Shown here: piece by piece, positions 13,825-25,440 of the stretch
How the letters are laid out: the number at the start of each line of letters is the position of its first letter
Numbering within the stretch: the first letter of the stretch is position 1
Source of the DNA: Diplocarpon mali
Taxonomy: Eukaryota > Ascomycota > Leotiomycetes > Helotiales > Drepanopezizaceae
Assembly: GCA_024741835.1 (NCBI GenBank)
Contig: JAENRP010000086.1
Coordinates: forward strand, 99,373 to 161,620
Length of the DNA: 62,248 nt
Direction of reading: 5' to 3'
Notes under the pieces: model-generated
What the model saw: only the letters and a program-made list of their open reading frames with translations
Told to the model about the DNA's origin: nothing
The model's database searches: none
Position numbers and translations under genes: made by a program

Positions 13825-15503
13825 ATGGTTTGCACAAGTCCTTCTTTGACTGTCGAGTCGTACGAGAAGGAGACAGCCATGACAACTGGCAAAGACGATA
13901 AAGAGAACAAGCCTACTTCTAGGAGGCGACATTCTTCATTCCACCCTCGAAGGAAAAGCACAGAGTCAGGCATAGAAGGGGATGACAGGTTACTGCTCAA
14001 GGTATACACCAGTACATCTTACGCTTGACAGAAGCTTTGCTAAGACCCCGAAGGTTGATATCTTCCTTTCTGAGCTAGAGCGACGTCTGGACTTTCTCGA
14101 GAGCTACGGAAATCTCAACTTTGACGCCGGGATATCGAGGGCATATGCTACATTACAGGCCGTACGGGCGAGATGCTCGCAGGTCTCTGGAGAGGTTATT
14201 GGAGCCGGGAGGCGGCGAGCGAAAGTCATGGTTGAGATTGTGGAGTCGAGGTATATGGATGCACTGGCTGCCAAGGAGACCATGGGCGAGAAGGTTCATA
14301 CCGGCATTGGGCTGCTCGAAGCCATATTGTCCGACTTTGAGACGAGGGCCTACAAGATGAGGGAGCAGGGCTTCGCGGGAGCCGCGGGCACCCTGATGGA
14401 CGAAGGGCGGAGGGTTGTAGATGAGGGAATTGGACGGGCTAGAGAAGTGGTTGATGAGGGCATCGAAAGGGCTCTGAAAGCTGCGGAAACCATGGAAGAG
14501 CATATCCAAAGCGCCATCTTGCGAGCCCAAGAACATGGCCTCATCAGATATGAGGACTTGCCCATTCCATGGCGTGTCAACCCGCATAGTAAGTGCTCTC
14601 CTGGCTTTTACATTTTCTAGCTTGTGTCAAGGGTATTCAAAGGCCCTCAGACCCCTAGCTCAGTTTTCGCACATCGAACTGCTATTCAACCGAGCAATGC
14701 TGACTCTGTGATCAGTTGTGAAGGGATACCGCTTTACGGAATCCAAGGTTGACTGCGTTCGATCCATGTTTGGTCTCTCGAACGAGCTCGTCAATATATG
14801 GTCTCATGCGATCGGCCTGTTCATCGTGCTGTTGATCGCATTCTACTTCTACCCTACCAGTGTCAACTTTTCGGTCAGCACGAAAACGGACGTCTTTATT
14901 GCAGCAGTCTTTTTCTTCGCGGCTTGCAAATGCCTCGTCTGCTCCACCATGTGGCACACGATGAACAGCGTCGCAGACCAAACCCTTATGGAACGATTTG
15001 CATGCGTTGACTACACCGGAATCTCGCTTCTGATCGCTGCATCGATCATGACTACCGAATACACGGCTTTCTACTGTGAACCCGTGAGCAGATGGATATA
15101 CATGACACTGACTGCTACGCTCGGTGTAGGCGGTGTCATTCTCCCCTGGCATCCAACCTTCAACCGTGCTGATATGGCCTGGGCACGAGTAGCATTCTAC
15201 GTGACGTTGGGCGCCACGGGTTTTGCTCCAGTGCTCCAGCTCAACCTCGACCGAGGCAGAGCTTGGGCGTGGGAGTTCTACGCCCCGATTGCGAAGAGCA
15301 TAACCGTCTACCTTGTCGGTGCGGTCGTATATGCTAGCCATATTCCGGAACGGTGGTGCCCAGGTGCATTCGATTACATCGGAGGCAGTCACAACCTGTG
15401 GCATTTCGCAGTACTGGGTGGCATTCTGTTTCACTATATGGCTATGCAAGAATTCTTCACAGGGGCATTTGCTAGGGCGGAGAACGGTTGTGCTTTGTAT
15501 TAG
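13825..15503 (+). CDS. izh3: PAQR/haemolysin-III family receptor, long Izh3-type
   Basis: Seven-helix membrane protein of the progestin/adiponectin receptor (PAQR) family; yeast Izh proteins affect zinc and sterol homeostasis. Exons join with GT 14002..AG 14053 (phase 0) and GT 14589..AG 14715 (phase 1), giving 499 residues in frame. The N-terminal ~235 residues are soluble, starting Ser/Arg-rich and then helical with repeated charged heptads, as in Izh3. The core begins at HIVKGYRF. The three metal-binding histidine regions are present: S.MWHTM, the SHNLWHF pair near the C-terminus, and NIWSHAIG in the first helix. Start is the only ATG before the first exon. Location is likely ER or plasma membrane. 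Third of three lipid-related genes in a row. Confidence 0.88.
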
Positions 15504-17060
15504 ACTTTCCGTGCCTTTCTTTCTACCCTCGAATAGGCATGGCCTGGGCACGGCGACGGCGCTGGGGTAGAGCGGTTCTGAATATGATGTGAGGATCGAA
15601 ATTTAACAGAATTTCCCATCAGGCCGGCTCCGTAGGCTTTAGCATCAGGTGATTCAGGTCTGCAGTCCTGAGTATTTTCAAATACTTGCTCATCCATGTC
15701 TTGCCTGTGCAGCCCGCAGCAGCTTCCATCCCCTCTGTGTAGCCTTTGTTGCATGCCACTCTTGGGCACACCCACAAACTCTCTGCTAAGCCGTAAGACA
15801 CCCAGGCGCATGCTGTGCCGCCCCGTGGCCCGCAGCCGAATCAATCGGCAGTCACGATATATCACGCCCCGTACGGGGACGAGCATGCTGATATGACCCC
15901 GAACTGTCTCGGCCGCTCGGCTCTTCGGTGATTCCACACCCGGGATCTAGGTTTCGGCCGTTCGCCTCGCATCCAGGAGCATGTGTGCGGGCTCTACCTG
16001 CAAGTGTTGAGGGGGGCAAGGACCAACACAACCGCTCGAGGCTGAAAGGCACATGGGTCGGGCCGGGACGAGCCATCGTGCTCGAGAGGGCCAGAGAAGT
16101 ACGGGATGTTGACTGGCTTGCGAGGTGGGTGCGATGAGTACGGATGTGGATGTGGATGTGGATGTGGATGTGGATGTGGATGTGGATGTGGATGGACGCG
16201 ATGGCTTCTGTCACCGGGAGGTGTCAGCGTCGGAGTCTCAGCAAGAATGGGGGGGGGGGGGCGAAAGGGGCGAAAGGGGCGGAAGCGAGTTCGCTTACGA
16301 CGGAGGGCAACAGACGAGAGTCCAACTCGGCTCCGAGGCAGACATGTCTCGCTTCCCTACTCCACCGGCCAGGAAGCCTGCCTCGTCTCCCCGCCAGCTA
16401 CACCGAACAGCCTCTTGTCTCGACCGCGGGAGCTTGGGTGTGTCCGATTCCCCCCCCGACACGCGCCGAGCTGGGACTCCCGGCCGCTGGGAGGCCAGAC
16501 TCGCCGCCGCGACACGAGACTCGTCCATCGCTGCAAGAGTTGAACCTGGGCACGGCTACCGGCGCTACCTGCCTGTCCCCTACCGGCGCGTAGAGAGAGC
16601 CGGGCATGTTCGGGCCAGAGCTCTCCCCGTACAAACCTTGGTGATTACCTACATGGCAGCTAATCGTAATATGTGGGCCGTGTGTGTATCCACCCGGGCT
16701 TATCCACCTGGTTTTTATAGCGAGATTTTTCCACCCAAGGGCAAGTGTACGGTGAATATACGCCCGGAGCCTGCCTCGGCAGGGAGCAAGCTATTACTCC
16801 TCCTCTCGTCAGAAGAAGGGGGAGGGCGTAACGACGAAGTTGAAGCTACCAGGGAGCCTCTCGTGTTAAATTTAGCCAACTTGGGCTCGGCCCCGCCCAC
16901 GAGGCCAGGAATTCAGTTTTCTGTGGAGACCCGGCTATTCATCCGGATAAGAGCTCCTGCAGCGATATCCATCCAATGGATTTGGGCTCTCTGCGGTATC
17001 TGTCATTACTTTAGTCACATTTCTCGACTCGGCTCTCATATTAACTAACCGACTGGGATT
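15504..17060. other. Intergenic, GC-rich with hexanucleotide microsatellite
   Basis: Lies between the convergent ends of the PAQR and MFS genes. A GGATGT hexamer array and a 13-base G run sit at about 16142-16261. A 307-residue open frame crosses the array, but all forward frames are open there and no domain is visible, so I do not call a gene. Confidence 0.5.
16142..16194. repeat. Hexanucleotide microsatellite (GGATGT)n
   Basis: About nine nearly perfect copies of a six-base unit. It reads as Asp-Val, Met-Trp or Cys-Gly repeats in the three forward frames, which explains the long spurious frames around it. Confidence 0.95.
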
Positions 17061-18617
17061 CTAAATCCTTACAGTCAGATCCCAGCCCCCGACTCTCACC
17101 CTTGCGGCCAGAATGAACAGGGCGCCCAGCATCATGCTACTCCCGGCATACATTTGGGCATACAGATAGCTCCCGCCGTCGAGCTCAATCAGAGCTCCAG
17201 CCAGAGGCTGTCCGATCAACAGCGAAACCCCACAAGCGGTGAAGACCATGCCCATCCGGACCCCCATCTTGGATCGGTCCTTCGTCATACTGCCCAGAGA
17301 CGGGGGGAGCATTCCCTGCCCAGCAGCCATGATGAATCCGTAAAAGATATCAAACAACAAGACGGATTTGTACGTGCGCACAGAAGCCCAGCAGTAGAGA
17401 ATGGCCGCCGAGAGGAATGTCAACGGGATCATGAGATTGAGCGGTCCCAGCCTCGAGGCGAGTAAGGCCGGCAGTACACGTCCCGCCACACCGACCCCGT
17501 TGATGATTAGGATCAACGACCCAGCCGTCTTACTGTCGATGCCGATGATGTTCTTCCCAAAAGATCCCAGCTACAGCTGAATCAGCCTCATCCCCCGCCA
17601 GAGAATTCTTGGGGCTTCGACAAGAAGTAACACTCACATAGAACATTGGAACCCACATCCCCAAGAAGGTCAGGAACATAGCTATTGTAAAGAATGAGTA
17701 CTCGATCTCCCGGAAAGCCCCCAACTCTATTATTGAGCCCTTGGTCCTCTTCATCTTCATCGGCTTCAGCACAAAGTTCGATGGCACGCTACTGCACATG
17801 ACAACCAAGGCACATATGCGCATTGTCCAAGCATATCCCACCTTCGGAATACACTGCTGCAAGATAGCTGCATACAACAGTCCGCCCATATTGTTTCCAA
17901 TCACGCAAATTGCCAATACCAACGGCCGTCTCTTGGTAAAATAGGTACCCAGCACAGACATGGTGGGTACGAGCATGAGGCCGCCGCCGAAGCCGAGGCA
18001 AATGCCATGAGATAAAAGGATTTGCCAGTAGGTCGTCGAGAAGGACGCGCCGACAAACCCAATGATTTGGATGACGGTGCCGAGGAATAATACTTGAGGA
18101 AAGTACCCGGCATCTGAGAGACGGCCGCTGAAGGCTCCCATGACTAATCGGCATGTTAGCTGATGTTGACATGGGGGGTGTTCCTGGGCGCTATTGCACT
18201 GCCAGAACAAGACTCACAGAGCATGAGGAAAGCACACAAAGAGCCGATCCAAGAAACAGTCGAGGGCGGTAAATCCAGAGCTTCGACGTAGTAACTTTGC
18301 AACACCCCAAACGCAGTGACGAAACCAAAACTATTAGCAGTGACTTGGTGGGTGAAGAACAAAATCATCCACGCTCTGAAGCCTCCATCGGGCGGAGTCT
18401 CATCGACTAGAGGATCCTCATGTGATTTTTGGATCGCCCTGTGCAGTAGCCTTGAAATCAAGCTCTTGCCAGTCACAGCTGTTGTTTTTGTTGTTGTAGG
18501 CCGAGCAGCAGGCATTTCCTGGACGCAGGGTGATTTTGTTGTGTCGACGTCGACGTCCTTCTCATCGAGCCCCCTTTCGACGTCGGCTGTAGCCGAGTGG
18601 ACGGAAATACCAGCCAT
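17061..18617 (-). CDS. MFS transporter, monocarboxylate-porter-like
   Basis: Major facilitator of the monocarboxylate-porter type. Three exons, with introns from 18217 to 18144 (phase 1) and from 17637 to 17571 (phase 0), both starting GTGAGT, give 471 residues. The N-terminal ~80 residues are hydrophilic and carry the PPDGGFRAWM motif that marks this family before helix 1. Helices 1-6 run to about residue 235; the central loop holds basic KPMKMKRTKGS; helices 7-12 follow. Substrate cannot be told; fungal members carry monocarboxylates, riboflavin or unknown metabolites. No neighbouring biosynthetic genes hint at a substrate. Plasma membrane is likely. Confidence 0.88.
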
Positions 18618-19681
18618 CGTTTCCCGTGCTGAGCCCGAAAGGCAAACTTAAGAATAGCAATCAGAACAAGAACCAAGCGCAATTGAAAATGCATGCGAAC
18701 AGTGTCCAGGCGACTTAAGTATCAAACCCACCCTTGCCTAGGTAGACCGTTTCTGCGGGGCAAAAATGGATACCGAGATAACTTTTTCATGACGCAGTGG
18801 AACGACCTGACCTCTTTGTTTGAGCCGCTAGTACCCTAACTTTGAGAATTAAGGTGGAAAACTCTGCACGATGGGGCGGCGGTCTCTTTTTACCACGGCT
18901 CGTCGCAGAAAGCGATTCCTGCTAAGACCAAAAGGAGGATCAAAGAGAGGTTCGGGTGGAAGGGTCTAGGCGTTCCATCGCGTTGACTTAGATGCATCGT
19001 CAACCGGACATTCTTCGATATTTCCAGTGCTCAACTGCCGAATTCTGTTTGCCCGTGTCAGCTTTCCAAGAACTCCGATATCACCTATTTTCTTTGCGCC
19101 CATAGCGATCTCACTGTATCCAGAGCATTGGCTGGACAGCCTAGCTAAGTAGAGAGTTCGTGTTCATCTCAATTGCTCGCATTCCTTGCTGCTCTTATGT
19201 TCCCCCAGCTCCGGGAAAGAAAAGGTACCAGGCAATATGCAGTAGCCCTCTGACTTCGCCGCAGGCCAAATGAACACCACGTTAGCATCAGCATCAGGGA
19301 AGGCTGATGGTGCATCTGCAAGGTTTGATATACTTTCGTGTGGTATTTGTCTGGCCTGCGACAAAGCAGCACAATTAAGAATACCCAGTAGAGGATCGAG
19401 GATCGAAAACAGAAACGTGGCAAGAGAAAGAGACAAGACTTGTTTGAAATCGAGATATTGTAGAAGCGCTCGGAGCCATGCCGATGAAGACTAGGTGTTA
19501 CCTGGGTAGTGCTTCGAGTGCGTATCTGGATAGCCAGAATTCTTATTTTCCAGCAGATTTCTGCCCTCGTTTGATCTACGGTACTCGAAGAAAGAGGAGT
19601 AAAGAGAGCATGTGTGGGCAGGCTTAGACTCTGCCAAGATCAGAGGCAACTTTCAATTGAGTTCGTGCCTATCAGATTAGG
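18618..19681. other. Intergenic upstream of the MFS gene
   Basis: Promoter side of the transporter gene. Short open frames occur on both strands without domains. Nothing else is recognised. Confidence 0.4.
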
Positions 19682-19906
19682 TAATCCTGAGTACGGATTA
19701 AGTGAAACGCCGGGCTTGATTGTCTTCTTGACAAGAAGACGACTTGATCCTGAATAGTCATGAATTTAAGAATTTCGCTACGAATAAGAATAAGAATTAA
19801 GCCTTGGGTGAGGCTCGAACCCATGGGGTTCGGATTCATCTGTTTCATTGGGCAGATCTAGTGAACACTCAATGGCACTGAGTGAACTTCTATAACCCCC
19901 AAGACA
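19682..19906. repeat. Inverted-repeat segment with a tRNA-like remnant
   Basis: Three inverted repeats lie close together: TAATCC/GGATTA arms at 19682-19700, a 9-1-9 palindrome GTCTTCTTGACAAGAAGAC at 19722-19740, and CACTCA/TGAGTG arms at about 19866-19884. On the minus strand near 19800-19825 the string GGGTTCGAGCC matches the tRNA B-box, and CTTGG/CCAAG could pair about 100 bases apart. I could not fold a full cloverleaf, so this may be a decayed tRNA or tRNA-derived SINE. Confidence 0.3.
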
Positions 19907-19981
19907 CCAATGGTTTTTCCTCCCCTCGGCATTGTATCACTACAGACAGGAAGTGCTGTCATGGCCCAGGTACAAGTGTAC

Positions 19982-21349
19982 CTAACAGGACGACAGTCGG
20001 AAGGTTACTGTCTCTAAATAGGACAGTTGGAGGGGTGTATATGCCTTATTTGCAGAAGGGACGAGTAAAGTGCGAAAGACTTCTGCCATACACTCAGATG
20101 TAAAGTCGCACACTGGACACAGGACGGGCTCATGCCAGGTCCGTTTCTTTCCGGGTCGTAGATCAGTAATCACTGCCTGGGGACTTCCGCCCTTAGGACA
20201 TTTAATAAGGCTTTTAAAGATCCCTTTCCAGGGGATCTTGCCCTTTCGTTTACCGGCTGGGCTTCCATTGGCCTTGCCAACCTCCTGATCGTATACCCTC
20301 TTCAGAATATCGTCGACTGAATGAGTGCGGTGAAAATTTATTTTGCATCGCGGGTTGTCACACATCATGTCGACATCAGGATTGTAGTATCCCATCGCAG
20401 GTACATCACTTTTTCAAGGCCTATATTGAAACCTCGTAGTCAGCTTCCGACGATCTAAGCTCGGCAGACTTACAGAGAACTCCTCCGTCAGCCAATTGTA
20501 TGTTTGCCGCCAGTACCTACGATTATCGGCTCTCTTGACGAGAACGATATACCAGGTAAACCTACAAGGTGGGTAAAGGTTGCTCATACTCTTCATCCCA
20601 CTGGGGAACTTCGGCCTTACCCGCAAATGTGAGCACATCCAGAACCTCCATGTAATTTGATGCCACCATTTCGCGCTTGCCATGGTAGGTACGCTTTCCC
20701 GATGCTTTGTTAACCTGATCTGCTGCTCTCTGTGCCGGTGGAGCGATCTCTTCTGGTCAATACATCCAGGCAACCTGAATCGCGAATGAGCAGCCTATAG
20801 AAATGCTACGGCAGAGCCTTACCAGAGCATAGACATGCTGAGCATTTTTGGCTCTGACTTGTAAAACCCTAGCAACCCAAAAGTCCTTCGGTCGGCCCTC
20901 TGTATCCCTGTCTTTGGGGGTATCTGGTCCTCTCACAAAGACCAGCTGGTTATTCCTGTAGAACTCTCCTTGTACTGAGTGACAGGTCAGTGCCTGCCTT
21001 GCCATCTCTCGTGAGGCAGTTTCACTTACTGACGAAATTGTTATGTCTTCATGCTCTCCCATTCCTTGCGTGGAGTGACCGCATAGTACTGGTCTAACTC
21101 TCCCTCTTCTTGTTTAGCACCTTTAACACTAAAAGGGCTGATGTGTCACTTAGCAGTATGTGCTATTTCTCTCTCCTTGCTGGTGGGCTTCCTGGTGGTA
21201 ACGGCGTCTAGGTACTCTGCTTTGAAGGGCATCATGAGGCCTGTGTCAGCAGGCGTCGCAGACCACGAGGCAGATTTAGCAGAGCCCCTGGCCCACTCCG
21301 CCAGCCCTTCATCCGTTGGTGAGCCTGCGAGGTCATGCTTGGGTGCCAT
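19982..21349 (-). pseudogene. Decayed BAH-PHD chromatin reader gene
   Basis: Remnant of a fungal BAH-PHD protein (histone/chromatin binding). Reading from the ATG at 21349, the pieces are the disordered N-terminus, PRKEWESMK, FVRGPDTPKD..DFWVARVL (BAH start), VAWMY..PEEIAPP and YHGKREMVASNYMEVLD (BAH end), then NPDVDMMCDNPRCK (PHD finger) and ITDLRPGKKRTWHEP. Lesions: TGA at 21146-21148, a small deletion with frameshift near 21041-21050, TGA in place of the conserved Trp after VAWMY at 20757-20759, a stop and frameshift before the PHD, and loss of its WFH tryptophan. At least four introns keep good splice sites (one runs from 20822 to 20775), so this is a decayed gene copy, not a processed one. 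Upstream boundary is inferred. Confidence 0.82.
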
Positions 21350-22038
21350 GGTGGCAGACGCGACACGGAAGCTTTGTATGGTAGTAAGCGTGAAGTTGTG
21401 GGATTAGACGCCATGCGCTACAGACCAGAGCTCTAGTCATAGGAAGCGGCTGCAGGTACGAGCGCGAGATGCTGGAACTGCAATAGCAGGCTGTCATTTC
21501 ATGTAATAAGTGATGATTTTCAAGGACACGGTTCAAGATGCACGGCGGTAGAATGTACAGAATCCAAACTGACCTTGGACGTGAGTGTCACGACTGTAGA
21601 GACACAAAGCAACTCGGGAACTGGTTAGAAGACATTTTGCACAACCATAGAGGGGAAAGGCGATGGCCACCACGAAGCCTCGCGCCAGCTTGATGCCAAG
21701 GAAGACCCCCATAAGGTGGTGGCAGTACTTTCGGCCATCAAAGGTTGATAAAGGTAGCTCATAACCAGGGAGTAGCTCTCGTAGTGCTACGGCATTCGTG
21801 CACTGCTAAGAAGAACCCGCAAGAAGGCTATACCCATCCCGGGAGGCTGGAGGCTGCATGTAAACGAGGTCAAGATGGTTTGGAAGGTGCAATTTGGTTA
21901 AATTTAACTGGAGAGGAATGCAGATCGAAAAACCTTTGGTATCAAGAGATCTTTCAAACTCCCCAAGCCGTGCGCGATCATTCTTCCCTGCTGCGTTCCC
22001 TCCATCGATAACTAATGAACTCATTGCAAGATCTCCTC
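21350..22038. other. Intergenic, nothing recognised
   Basis: Lies between the BAH-PHD remnant and the DUF3602 gene. No coding similarity or repeat is seen. Confidence 0.4.
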
Positions 22039-22554
22039 CTACACAGCAGCCCCCGCGGCTGGCTTCTCCACAACCTTCTTCTTGAAAAGCTTATTCTTAA
22101 GCTTATCGGCGAAACCGATAGGGTGCTTGGGCGCGACCGCGTCTTTCTTGTGAACGTTCCCACCACCTCCTCGGCCGGTGTGAAAGTCCTGGTCCTCCGC
22201 GCTTGGTCGCAGGGCCACGTCGGGAATGGCAATGTCATCTTTTCGCTTTGTGGCTGGCAGGCCAGGAGAGCCGATGTTTGCTACGCCGCCGCGGCCGGTT
22301 GAGAATGCGCCATCGCCGTGGTCGCCCACATATCCTTCGCGAACAATCTCGCCGTCGGTATAGCTAGCAGACTGTTATTAGCTGGCTGGTGCGTGAGAGA
22401 GCATGAAGCGCATACGAGGTTGTGTCGGGGCCAATGTTCCCAGCTCCTGCGAGTGTTTGGTTAGCCGGCAATATCTTGAGGCTGCTGGTAAATGGGTAAG
22501 CAACGTACCTCCTCGACCGTGGCTGACTTCAACGCTACTCTTGGCGCTCATCAT
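22039..22554 (-). CDS. DUF3602 small Gly-rich protein
   Basis: Small protein of about 133 residues with the repeated GRGG.(A/G)N(I/V) motif of DUF3602: SHGRGGAGNIG, STGRGGVANIG and HTGRGGGGNVHKK. The C-terminus is Lys-rich (DKLKNKLFKKK). Three exons: 22554-22509, 22446-22416 and 22363-22039, with introns in phases 1 and 2; the joins restore the motif exactly. Two ATG codons are adjacent and the upstream one is used here. Function is not known; family members are widespread in ascomycetes. Despite standing between two decayed genes, it has no visible lesion. Confidence 0.85.
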
Positions 22555-24179
22555 GAAGAATGGCTCGGTTTGCGTGGAATGTCGGGGAGGTTTGTCGGTA
22601 GGAAGTGAGATCTATGTAGACCGTCAGAGGAGTCGAGCGAGTCCGTAGAATTCATCGTCGAAGGAAAATAGTAAGCGCACGAGAACCAAGAGAGGGGGGG
22701 GGGGGGGCTTTGCTGATGCAGTTGTTTGCCCGTTTTCTGCCGTCATCGGCCAGTACTGTGTCAGAGCGCGGCAGAAACAAGCACGCGTGGCAGGGAAGAT
22801 TTTGCATACTACGACCTCTATGACGGCAAGGTTTGATACAAGTGTGTGCAAGGGGAGGGAGGCCAAAGAGAAGTCGATACTGACATTTGATACCTTTGAC
22901 AGGGAGAGCCGAGATGGATGGAGGGATGGATCGTGGCGACGGGAAGGGGAAGCTGATAGGAATTCAAATATGCAGACTTCGGGGCGGCTATGGCAAGGTC
23001 AGGAGGAATGCTGCGATACTTCTCACGTACGGCAAGGCAGCGAGAATGGAGGACGGCTCATAATATCTACCGCTAACCTGCCTCACCTTACCTTGGGTAT
23101 TTGTTGTAGCTGTACTTGACCTCGACGACGCGTCCTCATTCCACCCACCGTCGAGAGTTGCCTGGTTACCCTCCCAACTTTGGGGGGGCTTCCAATTACC
23201 TCGAGCCGGCTCTGGTAGCATATCAGCATCAGATCGACAGGTAAAAGGCACAAGAGACACGCATAACCCGCATCGGAAACCCCACGCACGACAACATGCA
23301 TATCTTGATTTCCTGGTGCGGTCGAACGCCTGGTGTTGTGTCATTGGCAACAATATGGCGACGGCCTCTCTTATCATTACCAAGGCGGGTCGGCTCACCC
23401 GCCTGCGGCAGACGATATCCACCTTGCAGACTCCTTTTGCACTTTGACGTGCAGAGATCTCAATACTTTCTTGCATTGGACTCCGTCTGAACAGGACCGA
23501 GATTTCTGTTGCATGTCGCAATGTTTACTCCTGTTTTAGTAGCGTGACAGTTTGGTAACCCGCTATAAATAGACACTTGAGACTGCTTCCGAGGGCTCTG
23601 AGGCGATGCCATTACTTGACGATCTTGACTAGAACCCTACAGGTAGTGGCTTCACAGCAACGGAGCCTGTTGGTATCACATTAGGTGATTGTGTGCACAG
23701 GTGAAGCCTTCTCGAATACGTTGCATTGTATTCGTGTGTAAAAGCTTGCTCTCGAAGCTACTCCTCGAGAGCGTAGAGTAAATACAGTAGTGCCAAGCCT
23801 TTCATATCATGTGACTAGTCACATGAAAATTGGTCATATGACCTATTTCCCGACAGAGCCAGATCAGGAGAAGATCCCTGGGATGCAAGTAGGAACCTAT
23901 GTCTATAGCAAGCAAGAATGGCTCAAGGGTGTATATATTTGCTAATCGCAACAGAAGTAAGCCAACAGCCCCGTGGCCCTCGCCTTGACCAAGCAAAATC
24001 ATCCACAGCCCATGAGCTCCTGCTACGGTGGTGGTATCGGAGACCCTGGAGATCCGTTGAAGCGAAAGTAACTCCGTACTCATAAGCTCGTGATATGTAT
24101 AGAGGAGAAAAAGTCAAACAAGTATTATGCTAATAAGATATACGCCTCTGCGCCCGAGTCTAGATGCTCAGAACATCAC
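22555..24179. other. Intergenic with G run and palindrome cluster
   Basis: A 14-base G run lies at about 22694-22707. No gene is recognised. The right part, 23713-23843, carries four inverted repeats described separately. Confidence 0.5.
23713..23843. repeat. Cluster of four perfect inverted repeats
   Basis: Within 131 bases: CGAATAC/GTATTCG arms at 23713-23734 (8-base loop); GCTCTCGA/TCGAGAGC arms at 23748-23772 (9-base loop); the 20-base perfect palindrome TCATGTGACTAGTCACATGA at 23807-23826; and the 12-base palindrome GGTCATATGACC at 23832-23843. None overlaps a gene. The nearest coding remnant ends at 24180. Function unknown: possible protein-binding sites, a transcript end, or the ends of a small unidentified element. 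Confidence 0.85.
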
Positions 24180-25440
24180 CTAGCTCTCTTCTTGAGCCGG
24201 CGGAGCAGTTCCTCCAGCGGTAGGGAGTCCCATGAAGATCTTGAAATAGTCGTACATTATCCATTGCAAACCTGTCAAGGTACCGATCATGACAATACGG
24301 ACTGCAAGCCCGTTCCTGAGACCATCGAAGCCAATATCCTTGTAAATTCGTCTCATGGCAGCGTCTGAGAGAACTCTTTGGAACTAACTGCACAGCAGGA
24401 AAGAAAAACGACTTGCCGGAGGCTTCTCCAGGCTGGCGGCCGGCAGTGAGCTTCGAGACCATGACGTCGGCAGGGTGGGAAATGATAGCACAAAGAATAC
24501 CAGCGAGAAAGCCGCCAGTAAAAGAGACGCTTGTTTGAGCTGCCATACTGTAATCCGACTTCTGACCGGGTAGGCGAGCATAGATCATTTCAATGATGTT
24601 CTCAGAATACGCAAACTTCATCATTGTGCATAGAATCTGACCTCCCCAACGTGGATACAATGCCTTGTAGAGTCCGCCGAATCCTTACTTGCTAGTAACG
24701 TTGCTGATTCCGCTGAAGGTACCAGTTGCGAATGATGGGATTGTTGTCTGCATTCGGACCTTGACGGCCTCGGATGGGCCAAGAGCAACAACGGCGTTGG
24801 ACTCGGCAGACGCACTCGCTGCAAGATAAAGTGCACTTTAGTCATTTGCGGCACCGTCGGAACCACCAAGGTCAGAGTGTAACTTTTTAAAGTACCTTAT
24901 TCTCCGTATTGGAGAGCTCCCTGGGCCGAGTAGCCAAAGAATGTCGGACTCAGCTCGACCGATCTTACTCCAAGCTCTTTGATACGGTTAGCAGCGATAT
25001 CCAGTGAGTAAAGATTCACGGTCATCCTAGGTATTTGAAAATCCCATGGAGTATATGATCAGTGCCGAGATCTTCCAGGAGATTGACATATAATGTAGGA
25101 GATCTATAAATAACTGAAAGTTTCCAGTTTACATCTTGGAGTCGACTTGTCCACACTTGATCAAGTTCAGTGGAGTGACGGCCGTATGAGTCAGACCGCA
25201 GGCCAGCAGCTGCCCAAAAATACAGTCGGCATAGTACTGAGCAGAGTAAAGCTCGATGTCTTGTCCTAGCCTGTGCTTTCATGCTAGCTTTCTCGACCTC
25301 CTTTAAAGCTTCAGCACTGAGCGCTTTGGTCTTCTCCTTTGCATCATCAATTGCACTCCAGGTAGGGTAGAGTGCAGAGCGGGCCTCTAGAGAAGTGCGC
25401 TTAGGAGAAGGAGGCTCCTGAATGGCAGGCCGACGACCAG
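24180..25440 (-). pseudogene. Decayed mitochondrial phosphate carrier gene (Mir1 type)
   Basis: Remnant of the inner-membrane phosphate carrier. In order: ALYPTWSAIDDAKEK near 25380, ELYSAQYYADC and GLTHTAVTPLNLIK (first carrier motif, Asp changed to Asn), SPTFFGYSAQGALQYG, ALGPSEAVKVRMQTT (second motif), ALYPRWGGQILCTMMKFA, SHPADVMVSKL (third motif) and [18 protein letters not shown] to a stop at 24180. Lesions: a 2-base deletion near 25256, TAA at 25139-25141, a frameshift after QYGE, a stop just before the SALYLAAS segment, and TAA at 24685-24687. The third repeat is otherwise open across an intron 24416-24365 with a GC donor. Unlikely to give a carrier. Confidence 0.85.

Noticed and set aside
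16125..17048. 307-codon open frame across the GGATGT microsatellite
   Set aside because: The array keeps all forward frames open, composition is GC-driven and no domain or homologous motif is seen.
19800..19906. tRNA gene
   Set aside because: A B-box-like string exists but a cloverleaf with proper anticodon loop and acceptor stem could not be formed; kept only as a remnant.
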